Assembly (NCBI RefSeq): GCF_033097365.1
Contig: NZ_AP028461.1
Coordinates: forward strand, 6,882,001 to 6,946,000
Length of the DNA: 64,000 bases
Source: Actinoplanes sichuanensis
GTDB lineage: Bacteria; Actinomycetota; Actinomycetes; Mycobacteriales; Micromonosporaceae
Direction of reading: 5' to 3'
The position numbers and the translations under genes were made by a program. The notes beneath the pieces are model-generated. The model saw only the letters and a program-made list of their open reading frames with translations, made no database searches and was not told the DNA's origin. Shown here piece after piece: positions 9,201 to 16,831 of this stretch; the stretch's first letter is position 1; each line of letters opens with the position of its first letter.

Positions 9201-12200
9201 CCCGTCGACGGCGAATCCGGTCCGCAGCGCGGGGATCCGCTGGACGGCCGCCTCGACCGCCGCGGTGAAGGCGTCCGGGTCGACCCGGCCGGTGACGTCC
9301 AGGCTGTTCAGGTTGTGGTAGATCCGGCTGTTGGCGTGCAGCCGGTTCTGGAGGTACATGCCGAGCTGGGTGGCCGTCATCGGGTAGGCGTCCTCGACGT
9401 CCGGCGGGACCATGGCCCGTTCCTGGTCGGTGAGCAGCTCGAACGGCGCGGGCAGGGCGCCCGGCGGGACCGCTGCGGTGAGCGTCTCGGCGAGGGCGGC
9501 GATCGTCGGTGTACGGAACAGCGCGTCGAGGGTGACGGTCAGCCCGAACCGGGACAGTTCGCCGATGATCTGGACGGCGAGGATGCTGTCGCCGCCGAGT
9601 TCGAAGAAGTTGTCGTGGACACCGACCCGCTGCACCCGCAGCACCTGCGCCCACACCTCGGCCAGGGACCGTTCCAGATCGTTCGACGGGGCGGTGTACG
9701 CGGTGGACAGCTCGGGCCGTTCGTCGTCCGGCGCGGGCAGCGCGGTCCGGTCGACCTTGCCGTTGACGGTGAGCGGCAGCTCCGGGAGGAACACGAACAC
9801 GGCCGGGATCATGTAGTCGGCCAGCCCGGCGGCCAGGAACTCGCGCAGCGGCCCCACCGACAGTTCCACGCCGTCGGCCGGGACCACGTGGGCGACCAGG
9901 CGCACCGAGTCGTCCGACTGGCGCAACGCCGACACCACACCGGAGCGGACCCCCGGGTACGCGGCGATGGCGTGCTCGATCTCGCCGAGCTCGATCCGGT
10001 GGCCACGGACCTTGACCTGGAAGTCGGCCCGGCCCACGTACTCCAGACCGCCGTCGGCGTGCACCCGGGCCAGGTCGCCGCTGCGGTACATGCGGGCGCC
10101 CGGAACCGATGCGAACGGGTCGGGGACGAACCGCTGGGCGGTCAGGTCGGGGCGTCCCCAGTAGCCGAGCGCCACCCCCTGGCCGCCGACGTAGATCTCG
10201 CCGACCACCCCGGCCGGCACCGGCCGCAGGTACGCGTCGAGCACCCGGACGTCCGTACCGGGCAGCCCGAAGCCCACCGGCGATCCGGTCGGCTCGCCCG
10301 CGCCCACCTCGTGTTCCGTGACGTGCACCGTCGTCTCGGTGATGCCGTACATGTTGACGAGCGACAGACCGGCCACGACCGGGTCCTCGCGCCATCCGCG
10401 GACCGCGGCGAGGTCCAGGCGTTCGCCGCCGAACACCACCACCCGGACCCGGGAGTCCGCCGGCAGCTCGCCGACGAGCTGTTTGAACGCCGACGGGGTC
10501 TGGGACAGCACGGTGACGCCCTCGTCGGCGAGCAGCCGCCCGAACGCCCGCGGCGAACGGACCGTGTCGCCGTCGACCACGACCGCCGTGCCACCCGACG
10601 CGAGCGCGCACCAGATCTCGAAGACGGAGAAGTCGAAGGCGTACGAGTGGAACACCGACCAGACGTCGCCGGGGCGGGTGCCGACCGCGGGCCGGGTGGA
10701 CTCCAGCAGCCAGCCCAGGTTGGCGTGGGTGACGACGACGCCCTTGGGTCGGCCCGTCGAACCGGACGTGTAGATCACGTACGCCGGGTCGCCGAGTGAC
10801 AGCGGGACGTCGTCGAACGTTCCGGCGCCGGATTCCCGCGGGGTGTCGGCGGGCAGCACGGTGACGTCACCGTCGAACGAACCGACCACCACCTCGACAC
10901 CGGCGTCGGCGACCATGAACGCCAACCGGTCGGCCGGATACCAGGGCGGCAGCGGCACATAAGCCGCACCGGCCCGCATGATCCCCAACAACACCGGCAC
11001 CAGATCCGCGGACCGGTCCAACGAGACACCGACGAACGAGCCACGCCGCACCCCCTCGGCGGCCAGCCGGGCGGCCACCACACCGGAGCGGCGCCACAGT
11101 TCGGCGTACGACAGGCGGACGTCCCCGGCCACGACGGCCGTCTCGTCCGGTGTGTGCCCGACGCGGTCGCGGATGGCCGGCAGCACACCGACGACGCCGA
11201 CCGCCGCACCCCGCGACCAGGACTCGGCGGGCCGGGGCGCCAGGTCGACCACCCGGGTCTGTGCGGTCGCTCCGGTGAGCACCGCGTGGACGGTCCCGAT
11301 CAGGCTCTCCGCGGTCTGCCCGGTGACCCGGTCGGTGGCGTACTCGACGAGCAGCTCGATCCGCTCCGGCGCCTCGGTGACGCTGAGCAGCAGGGCACAC
11401 TTCGCGGTCTGGCCGCCACCGGCCATCGGTGTGATGGTGAGACCGGGCAGGCGGATCTCGTCGGGGACGACGGTGTGCACGAACATGGTGTCGAAGCCGC
11501 GGCGCGGCCGGCCGGCGTCGGCGAGCAGGTGCACGGGCAGCGCGGGACGGCTCATCGCGTCGCGCAGCGTGCCGGTCACCTCGGCGAGCACGGCACCGAA
11601 CTCGGCCTCCGGGTCGATCTCGACGGCCACCGGCACCACGGCCGCGAACGAGCCGACCACGTCGATGTGGCGGACCGGGCGGTTCGCCGACGCCATCGCG
11701 AAACCGGCGTTACGGCCGTCGCCGAAACCGGCGAGCGCGACCGACCAGGCGGCCGCGAGCACCGCGCCGACCGTGGTCCGCCGGGTGGCGGCGAGGCGGC
11801 GGACCTTGGCGAGATCGTCGCCGGTCAGCTCCCGGGTCACCCGGGAGCCCTGGTAGGTGCGCGAGCCGGCACCGGTGACGAGGCGGTCGGGGGCGGTCTG
11901 GGCGACGGCCAGCCGGCGGCGCCACACGTCGCGGTGCTCGTCGAGGTCGCCGTCGGCCAGCGCCCGCAGTTGTCCGGCACTCCATTCGGTGTATCCGGTG
12001 CCGGGTTCGCCGGCCGGGGCGGCGCCGGTGCCGTAGGCGGTCAGCAGGTCGGCGAAGAGCACCTCACGGGACCGGCCGTCGGTGATCAGGTGGTGCACGT
12101 ACAGGCAGAACACCGCACCGTCGTCGACGAGCAGCAGGGTGGCCCGCAGCAGTGGCGGGTGGGCGAAGTCGAAGCCGCCGGAACTCGCCGCCCGGATCCG

Positions 12201-12491
12201 CTCGTCCAGTTCGCCGTCCGGGTGGTCGGCGCCGGTCAGGTCGACCACGGTGAACGGCACGTCCACGTCGTCGTGGACGGTCGCGACCGGGCGGCCGTCG
12301 TGCCAGCCGTACCCGGTGCGCAGGGTCTCATGCCGGGCCACCACCAGGCGCAGGGCCGCGCGCAGTGCCTGCACGTCGACGGCGCCGCGCAGCCGCAGCA
12401 CATAGGGGATGGTGTACGCCTCGGCACCGGCGGCCGACTGGCACTCGGTCCAGAGCGCCGCCTCGACCGGGGAGAGTTCACGCTGTCGCAT
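6297..12491 (-). CDS. Dimodular NRPS, C-A-T-C-A-T
   Basis: 2,064 residues, two complete elongation modules. C1 has HHLITDG (about 131). A1 has YTSGSTGRPKG (about 577). T1 is GGDSILAVQ (Ser about 967). C2 has SHLIVDG, with the first His of HHxxxDG replaced by Ser (about 1172). A2 core is about 1620 and T2 Ser about 2013. There is no TE or E domain. By hand alignment to the GrsA pocket, A1 reads D-F-F-S-V-G-M-V-H and A2 D-V-Y-S-V-G-L-V-H. A1 resembles the threonine code (DFWNxGMVH) with two changes, so substrates are uncertain. Start ATG 12491 (MRQREL), with GGAAGGA 10 nt upstream, lies inside the end of the preceding C gene (14-nt overlap); a longer N-terminal reading would only translate that gene out of frame. 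The two A domains share long near-identical DNA blocks. Confidence 0.93.
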   Translation of the reverse strand: MRQRELSPVEAALWTECQSAAGAEAYTIPYVLRLRGAVDVQALRAALRLVVARHETLRTGYGWHDGRPVATVHDDVDVPFTVVDLTGADHPDGELDERIRAASSGGFDFAHPPLLRATLLLVDDGAVFCLYVHHLITDGRSREVLFADLLTAYGTGAAPAGEPGTGYTEWSAGQLRALADGDLDEHRDVWRRRLAVAQTAPDRLVTGAGSRTYQGSRVTRELTGDDLAKVRRLAATRRTTVGAVLAAAWSVALAGFGDGRNAGFAMASANRPVRHIDVVGSFAAVVPVAVEIDPEAEFGAVLAEVTGTLRDAMSRPALPVHLLADAGRPRRGFDTMFVHTVVPDEIRLPGLTITPMAGGGQTAKCALLLSVTEAPERIELLVEYATDRVTGQTAESLIGTVHAVLTGATAQTRVVDLAPRPAESWSRGAAVGVVGVLPAIRDRVGHTPDETAVVAGDVRLSYAELWRRSGVVAARLAAEGVRRGSFVGVSLDRSADLVPVLLGIMRAGAAYVPLPPWYPADRLAFMVADAGVEVVVGSFDGDVTVLPADTPRESGAGTFDDVPLSLGDPAYVIYTSGSTGRPKGVVVTHANLGWLLESTRPAVGTRPGDVWSVFHSYAFDFSVFEIWCALASGGTAVVVDGDTVRSPRAFGRLLADEGVTVLSQTPSAFKQLVGELPADSRVRVVVFGGERLDLAAVRGWREDPVVAGLSLVNMYGITETTVHVTEHEVGAGEPTGSPVGFGLPGTDVRVLDAYLRPVPAGVVGEIYVGGQGVALGYWGRPDLTAQRFVPDPFASVPGARMYRSGDLARVHADGGLEYVGRADFQVKVRGHRIELGEIEHAIAAYPGVRSGVVSALRQSDDSVRLVAHVVPADGVELSVGPLREFLAAGLADYMIPAVFVFLPELPLTVNGKVDRTALPAPDDERPELSTAYTAPSNDLERSLAEVWAQVLRVQRVGVHDNFFELGGDSILAVQIIGELSRFGLTVTLDALFRTPTIAALAETLTAAVPPGALPAPFELLTDQERAMVPPDVEDAYPMTATQLGMYLQNRLHANSRIYHNLNSLDVTGRVDPDAFTAAVEAAVQRIPALRTGFAVDGLLRPLQLVYRTAPADVTCVDLLGLTEAEQETAIEKVIAAELDDAFEPGRPPQIRFRLLRRAADRFQLLVVESHLIVDGWSFTSLLAEIFEDHWSVVDTGAPLDRPPLRSSFAEFVKLEQAAITSAESRAFWARQVADAPPTRIADLAERDGELTIARRSVDIPAEVEQGLRDLAGRLGVPLKSVLMAAHLRVLAGLLGSREVVSGMVTHGRPEGPDGDRIKGLFLNTVPFRLALGDGSWSDIVRHAHRAEVDLLPHRRYPLGRILRDLHRSELFDASFHFVTFHELKRVFHDGSPWDIRPDTRSSENTHFRLMAAFSVHPPADRLALVLVHDQVTLGRHIDMLADAYARALATLATDADRPHASFSLLDRAESWSAGDRVEVTDVVSAVRDSVHRAPDGIAVVAGADRISYAELWRRSGVVAARLAAEGVRRGSFVGVSLDRSADLVPVLLGIMRAGAAYVPLPPWYPADRLAFMVADAGVEVVVGSFDGDATVLPADTLRDAEAPPFTELTVTPDDAAYMIYTSGSTGRPKGVLVTHGNVGWLLSATRPVVRPTPDDVFSVFHSYAFDVSVYEIWAALGAGATAVVVDNDTARSPRAFGRLLADEGVTVLSQTPSAFKQLVGEIPGDAKVRVVVFGGERLDFAAVRSWRADPVVAGLSLINLYGITETTVHVTAHEVGADEPVESPVGYGMAGTDVWVLDAFLRPTPVGVVGEIYVGGQGVTLGYWGRPDLTAQRFVPDPFAPEPGARMYRSGDLARVRPDGGLEYVGRADFQVKVRGHRIELGEIEHAIAAYPGVRSCVVVAQRQADNSVRLIAYVVPADGAEPAVGPLRDFLAVGLADYMIPAAFVFLPELPLTVNGKVDRAALPAPDDERPELSTLFEAPSNDLERSLAEVWADVLRVQRVGVHDNFFELGGDSILAVQIAAEIQMRTGRPVELVDIYQAPSVRELAEHLAAVDEYAAAEVQA
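7705..7973. repeat. A-domain repeat copy 2
   Basis: Near-identical at nucleotide level to 10843-11111 (offset 3138), with only scattered differences. It encodes the N-terminal A1-A2 core region of the second adenylation domain. Confidence 0.8.
10843..11111. repeat. A-domain repeat copy 1
   Basis: Partner of 7705-7973, in the first adenylation domain of the same gene. The similarity points to module duplication with later gene conversion. Confidence 0.8.
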
Positions 12492-13797
12492 TCGTTGCCA
12501 GTCCTTCCAGGGTCGGGGCGGGGTGCGAGCCGGCGGCGCGGCACACGGTGGCGACGTCGGCATCCGCCGGATCCACCTCGGCCAGCGCGCCGAGGCAGCG
12601 CAGGAAGTCGTCGGCGAGGCTCTCGGCCCGTCCCGCGGGCAGGCGGACACCGTTGACGTGGAGCAGCAGCAGCGCCGGGTCGCCGATCATGGCGGCGGCC
12701 ACGATCGGGTGCGGCGCGTGGTCGACGACGTCGAGGAATTCGATCCGGCAGCCGGTACGGGAGCCGGTGAACTGTTCGATCGGCGGGAAGTGCGAGACGA
12801 CCAGGATCGAGTCGGCGTCCAGGGCGCGGCGCTGTTCGGCGGTCCAGGCGCGGGCCAGCCCGGCCTGCACGTCGCCGAGCCAGCGGTCCAGCGGCGCCTC
12901 CGGTGTCACCGGCAGCAGCAGCGGGGTGGTGGCGACGAAGTTGCCGATGGTGTCGGCCGAGCCGGCCACCTGGTGCGGGCGGCCGTAGCCGACCACCCCG
13001 AACCGGACCGGGTCCTCACCGGTACGGCCGGCGACGGTCAGCGCCCACGCGCCATGCACCAGGGTGGCGACCGTGACCCCGGACCGGCGCGCGGCGGCCC
13101 GGACCCGGTCCATCAGGTCGGCGGCGAACGGCCGGATGATGCGGCGCTGCTGGCCCGGCGCCCGGGTGCCGCCGAGCGCGCCGACCAGACGACCGGTCCG
13201 GTCGGGCATCGTCTCGGCGGGCGCCGCGGCGGGCGGGTTCGCCTGCCGCCAGCGCACGTAGGCCAAGAACGATCCGGCCGGGGCGCTGACCACGTCCGGT
13301 TCACCGGCCAGCAGACGGTCGTACTCCTCGGTCAGATCGCGCAGCATGATCCGGCTGGAGACGCCGTCCATCACGATGTGGTGCGAGGTCCAGCAGACGT
13401 ACGCGGACTCGCCGTCGTGCACCGCGTACGGCGTCACGGCCCGGTCCCGTTCCAGGTCGATCTCCCGTTCGAACTGCTCGTCGAACAGACGGGTCGCGAC
13501 GGTGCGCAGCCGGTCCGGGGCACCGCCGCGCACCGACACCATCGGCACCGGCGCCGGCGCCCCGGCCGGGAACTCCTGTGTGGGCGCCGGCTGCCCGGTC
13601 CACCGGAAGCGGGCGCGGAGCATCTCGTGGCGGGCCACCGTGCGGGCCCACGCCTCCTGGAAGGCGCCCGGCTGGAACGGCTGCACCAGGCAGCGGACCT
13701 GGAGGGCGTAGATCGACATCCCGTCGTTCAGTGACTCGAACAGGATGGCCCGCTGCTCCGGCGTCAACGGCATCGTGCCGTGCGATTCGTCAGACAT
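12478..13797 (-). CDS. Stand-alone NRPS condensation domain protein
   Basis: 439 residues, a single condensation-fold domain with intact HHIVMDG (about 141) and no A or T domain. It should form one peptide bond in trans, most simply between the D-residue on the upstream A-T-E protein and the first unit of the downstream dimodular NRPS. That NRPS starts with its own C domain, so the job could instead be at another junction or as an acyl/amide-forming catalyst. ATG start preceded by GAGGAAG. It lies 22 nt after the A-T-E gene, and its last 14 nt overlap the dimodular NRPS start. Being split from its module is unusual for an actinobacterial NRPS. Confidence 0.88.
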   Translation of the reverse strand: MSDESHGTMPLTPEQRAILFESLNDGMSIYALQVRCLVQPFQPGAFQEAWARTVARHEMLRARFRWTGQPAPTQEFPAGAPAPVPMVSVRGGAPDRLRTVATRLFDEQFEREIDLERDRAVTPYAVHDGESAYVCWTSHHIVMDGVSSRIMLRDLTEEYDRLLAGEPDVVSAPAGSFLAYVRWRQANPPAAAPAETMPDRTGRLVGALGGTRAPGQQRRIIRPFAADLMDRVRAAARRSGVTVATLVHGAWALTVAGRTGEDPVRFGVVGYGRPHQVAGSADTIGNFVATTPLLLPVTPEAPLDRWLGDVQAGLARAWTAEQRRALDADSILVVSHFPPIEQFTGSRTGCRIEFLDVVDHAPHPIVAAAMIGDPALLLLHVNGVRLPAGRAESLADDFLRCLGALAEVDPADADVATVCRAAGSHPAPTLEGLATNATA

Positions 13798-13819
13798 GTG
13801 TGCTTCCTCGCTGGACCGG

Positions 13820-16800
13820 TCAGGTCAGATGGTCGGCGGCCGCATCGATCAGGCGCCGCAGGGTGGCTGTGGGTACCTCGTCCGACGCCGCCCACCGGAA
13901 GATCAACTCGTCGTCGATCAGCACGCAGTCGAGCTCGAACACGTTGCGCCGCACGGCCGTCGGGTCGCGCTGCTCGGGCAGGTCGAGGTCCACGTCGAGG
14001 ACCGCGCCGCCGGCGGACAGCCCACGGTCGAGCCGTCCGAGGTAGTTGAAGCGCAGCAGTGGGGCCGGCAGTTTGCGCAGCTCCGCACAGCCGGGGAGGT
14101 CGGGGCGTCCGTAGGCCAGGGCCAGGTAGCCGAGTCCCGTACCCGGAACGCTGTCGAGGGCCTCGCGCACCGCACCGGCCGCGCCGGCCGCATCGGCCGC
14201 CTCCGGAAGGCCCACCGCGATCGGGTGGAAGCTGGTGAACCAGCCCAGCGCGCCCGCACCGGGAGCACCGGCCGGACGGCCGTGCCGTTCGACGTCGACA
14301 CCGAGCGCCGCCAGCCTCGGGAAGACGTCCCGGAAGGCCCGCGACACCGCCGACAGCAGCAGCCGGTCGGCGAGCTCGGGGCTGCGGGCGATGGCCCGGG
14401 CGAACGCCGCCACACCGGGCCCGGTGACCCGACGGTCGATCCGCTGGGCGTCGCCCTCACAACCCGGTTGCAGGCCGTCCAGCGAACCCCCGGCGACCCG
14501 GGCGGTGGCGATCCAGAACGGCAGTTCACCGTCGTACGCCCCACCGGCGATCTCCGCGGTGTGGTGCGCCGCCCAGTCCCGCCACGACGCCGGGGCGCCC
14601 AGCCGGTGCCCGCCGAGCACGGCGGCCAGCTCGTCGAGCACCACCCGCAACGACACCGCGTCGAAGACCGTGTGGTGGCAGATCAGCACGAACCGGGCCC
14701 GGGTCGGGTCGTCGGCCTCGAACCAGACCAGTCGGACCGGCGGCCCGTCGGTCAGCGACAGGCTGCGCTGCCATTCGGCGATCAGCTCGCCGGTCTCCCC
14801 GTCGTCCAGGTCGGCGACGAACTCCATGGCCACCGGCACGCCGCCGGCGCCCGGGGTCATCGTCCAGCCGGCGCCGGCCGGTTCCGGGCCGTCGGCGAAC
14901 CGGGCGGTCAGGATCGGGTGGCGTTCCAGGACCTCGATCAGGGCGCGGCGGACCGCGGACGGGTCGGCGGCGGTCACCGTCGCACCGACCGACAGGTTCC
15001 AGTGGTCGCGGGCGACCGGCTGGGTGTCGGCGAACCAGCGCTGGATCGGGGTGAGTGGCAGGGGGTCGCCGCCGCGGCGGGCATCCTCGGGGGCGGGGGC
15101 GCCCGCCGCGGCGGCGACGGCCGGGGCCGCGGGGGCGCGGCCGGCCAGCAGGGTGGCCAGAGCGGCCGGGGTACGGGCCTCGTAGACGTCCAGCGGTGTC
15201 ACGGTCAGGCCCACCTCGCCGAGCCGGCCGCAGATCATCACCGCGGTGATCGAGTCGCCACCGGCCGCGAACAGGTCGGTGCCCGCGTCCACGGCCGGAT
15301 CACGCAGCACCTCACGCCAGGTCAGCAGGATGCGGTCGCGTACCGGATCGGGGGTCTCGGCCGCGGTCGGCGCGGCCGGTTCCCGGGTCTCCGTCTCGGC
15401 CAGCGCCCGCCGGTCGACCTTGCCGTTGGTGTTGCGGGGCAGGCCGTCGACGGCGCTGATCCGGGCCGGCACGAGAGCCGCCGGAAGCACACCGGAGACC
15501 GCCGCGCGCACGTCGGCGACGGTCTGCTCCGGGCTGAGCACCAGGAACGCGGCCAGAACGGTCCGGCTCCCGGCGGCGCTCTGGCCGACGACCGCGGCCT
15601 CGAGCACGCCCGGTACGTCCAGCAGGGCGCGTTCGACCTCGGCCGGTTCCACCCGGATCCCGGAGACCTTCACCTGGTCGTCACGGCGGCCACGGAACAG
15701 CAGCTCCCCATCGGGCCGGAGTTCGGCCAGGTCACCGGTCCGGTAGGCGCGCCCGGTCCCGGACGGGTCGGGCAGGAAACGTTCGGCGGTCAGGCGCGGC
15801 GCGGCGGCGTACCCGCGGGCCAGGCCGGGCCCGGACAGCCAGATCTCGCCGGTCTCCCCGGGCCCGCACGGGCGCAGGTCGTCGTGGCGGACGGTGACCG
15901 TCAGGCCGGGCCGGCCCACACCGATCGGGATGTCGGCGCCGTCCTCGGCCGGGTCGATCCGGCGGACCGTGGCCCACACCGAACCCTCGGCCGGACCGTA
16001 CTCGTTCCACATCGGAGCGTCGCACAGCGCGGCGTGTTCGGCGGCCAGACCGGCCGGCACCGCCTCCCCGGCGACCGTGACGACCCGCAGGTGGTCGAGG
16101 TCGCCCGGACCGGCGAGGCTGAGCACACTCCGCCACACCCGGGGCAGCGCCAGGATGTGGCTGACCCGCTCGGCGCGGATCAGTTCGAGAAGCCGGCGCG
16201 GATCGGTACGGGCGTCGTCATCCGGCACCACCAGGGCGCCGCCGTCGGCGAGTGTCCAGAACAGGCCCGCCACCGAACTGTCGAACGCCGCCGGCGAGTG
16301 CCAGAGGAAACCACCGACCCGGCCCGGGTAGACGTCACGCCGGGCCAGCGTGGACGCCACCGCGGCGGTGTGCTCGACCGCGACCGCCTTCGGGGTGCCG
16401 GTCGACCCGGAGGTGAGGATCAGGTAGGCGAGCGCCGACTCCCGGGGTACGACGTCCGCCGCCGGGCCGAGCCGGTCCACGTCGACGACCGGGACGCCGT
16501 GCTCCCGCAGACGCGTCGCGGCCGACCCGGCCGACAGCACCACCGACACGCCGATCCGCTCGGCCGCGCCGGAGATCCGCTGCACCGGCCAGTCCGCGCC
16601 GAACGGCAGGTACGGGTGCCCGGCCCGCAGCACCCCGACGATCGCCGGGACGAGTGTCAGCGGATCGTCCAGGCAGACCCCGACCGGGGTGTCCGGCCCG
16701 AGCGACAGGCGGTCCAGCCCGGTGGCGACCCGGGCCGCCGCGTCGTGCAGCTCCCGGTAGGTCAGGCGCCGCCCGGCGTGACTGACCGCCGTCGCGTCCG

Positions 16801-16831
16801 AGGGCCCGGCGATCAGATCGGTCAGCTTCAT
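13820..16831 (-). CDS. NRPS module without C domain, A-T-E
   Basis: 1,003 residues. The A domain (1-470) has LTSGSTGTPKA and YRTGDLAEL. The T domain has GGDSITAVM (Ser about 525). The C-terminal domain (about 590-1003) is an epimerase: HHTVFDA (about 720), VERHGR matching the EGHGRE motif (about 849), GWFTSFHP and RFNYLGR (about 928). A D-residue is therefore predicted here. ATG start (MKLTDL) overlaps the preceding gene's TGA as ATGA, so translation is coupled. The C domain for this module must be the one at the C-terminus of the upstream A-T-E-C protein. The pocket residues do not match a code I recognise, so no substrate is proposed. Confidence 0.9.
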   Translation of the reverse strand: MKLTDLIAGPSDATAVSHAGRRLTYRELHDAAARVATGLDRLSLGPDTPVGVCLDDPLTLVPAIVGVLRAGHPYLPFGADWPVQRISGAAERIGVSVVLSAGSAATRLREHGVPVVDVDRLGPAADVVPRESALAYLILTSGSTGTPKAVAVEHTAAVASTLARRDVYPGRVGGFLWHSPAAFDSSVAGLFWTLADGGALVVPDDDARTDPRRLLELIRAERVSHILALPRVWRSVLSLAGPGDLDHLRVVTVAGEAVPAGLAAEHAALCDAPMWNEYGPAEGSVWATVRRIDPAEDGADIPIGVGRPGLTVTVRHDDLRPCGPGETGEIWLSGPGLARGYAAAPRLTAERFLPDPSGTGRAYRTGDLAELRPDGELLFRGRRDDQVKVSGIRVEPAEVERALLDVPGVLEAAVVGQSAAGSRTVLAAFLVLSPEQTVADVRAAVSGVLPAALVPARISAVDGLPRNTNGKVDRRALAETETREPAAPTAAETPDPVRDRILLTWREVLRDPAVDAGTDLFAAGGDSITAVMICGRLGEVGLTVTPLDVYEARTPAALATLLAGRAPAAPAVAAAAGAPAPEDARRGGDPLPLTPIQRWFADTQPVARDHWNLSVGATVTAADPSAVRRALIEVLERHPILTARFADGPEPAGAGWTMTPGAGGVPVAMEFVADLDDGETGELIAEWQRSLSLTDGPPVRLVWFEADDPTRARFVLICHHTVFDAVSLRVVLDELAAVLGGHRLGAPASWRDWAAHHTAEIAGGAYDGELPFWIATARVAGGSLDGLQPGCEGDAQRIDRRVTGPGVAAFARAIARSPELADRLLLSAVSRAFRDVFPRLAALGVDVERHGRPAGAPGAGALGWFTSFHPIAVGLPEAADAAGAAGAVREALDSVPGTGLGYLALAYGRPDLPGCAELRKLPAPLLRFNYLGRLDRGLSAGGAVLDVDLDLPEQRDPTAVRRNVFELDCVLIDDELIFRWAASDEVPTATLRRLIDAAADHLT

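Noticed and set aside
6303..10799. 1,498-codon open frame on the plus strand
   Set aside because: Antisense to the C-A-T-C-A-T NRPS. Its Arg/Gly/Val/Asp-rich translation is the typical shadow of high-GC coding DNA, with no domain motifs.
12492..12650. 53-residue N-terminal extension of the dimodular NRPS
   Set aside because: It only reads the end of the stand-alone C gene in another frame; ATG 12491 has its own ribosome-binding site and starts at the first C-domain motif.
13820..14960. Reading the C-terminal domain of the A-T-E protein as a condensation domain
   Set aside because: HHTVFDA, VERHGR and RFNYLGR are epimerase motifs.
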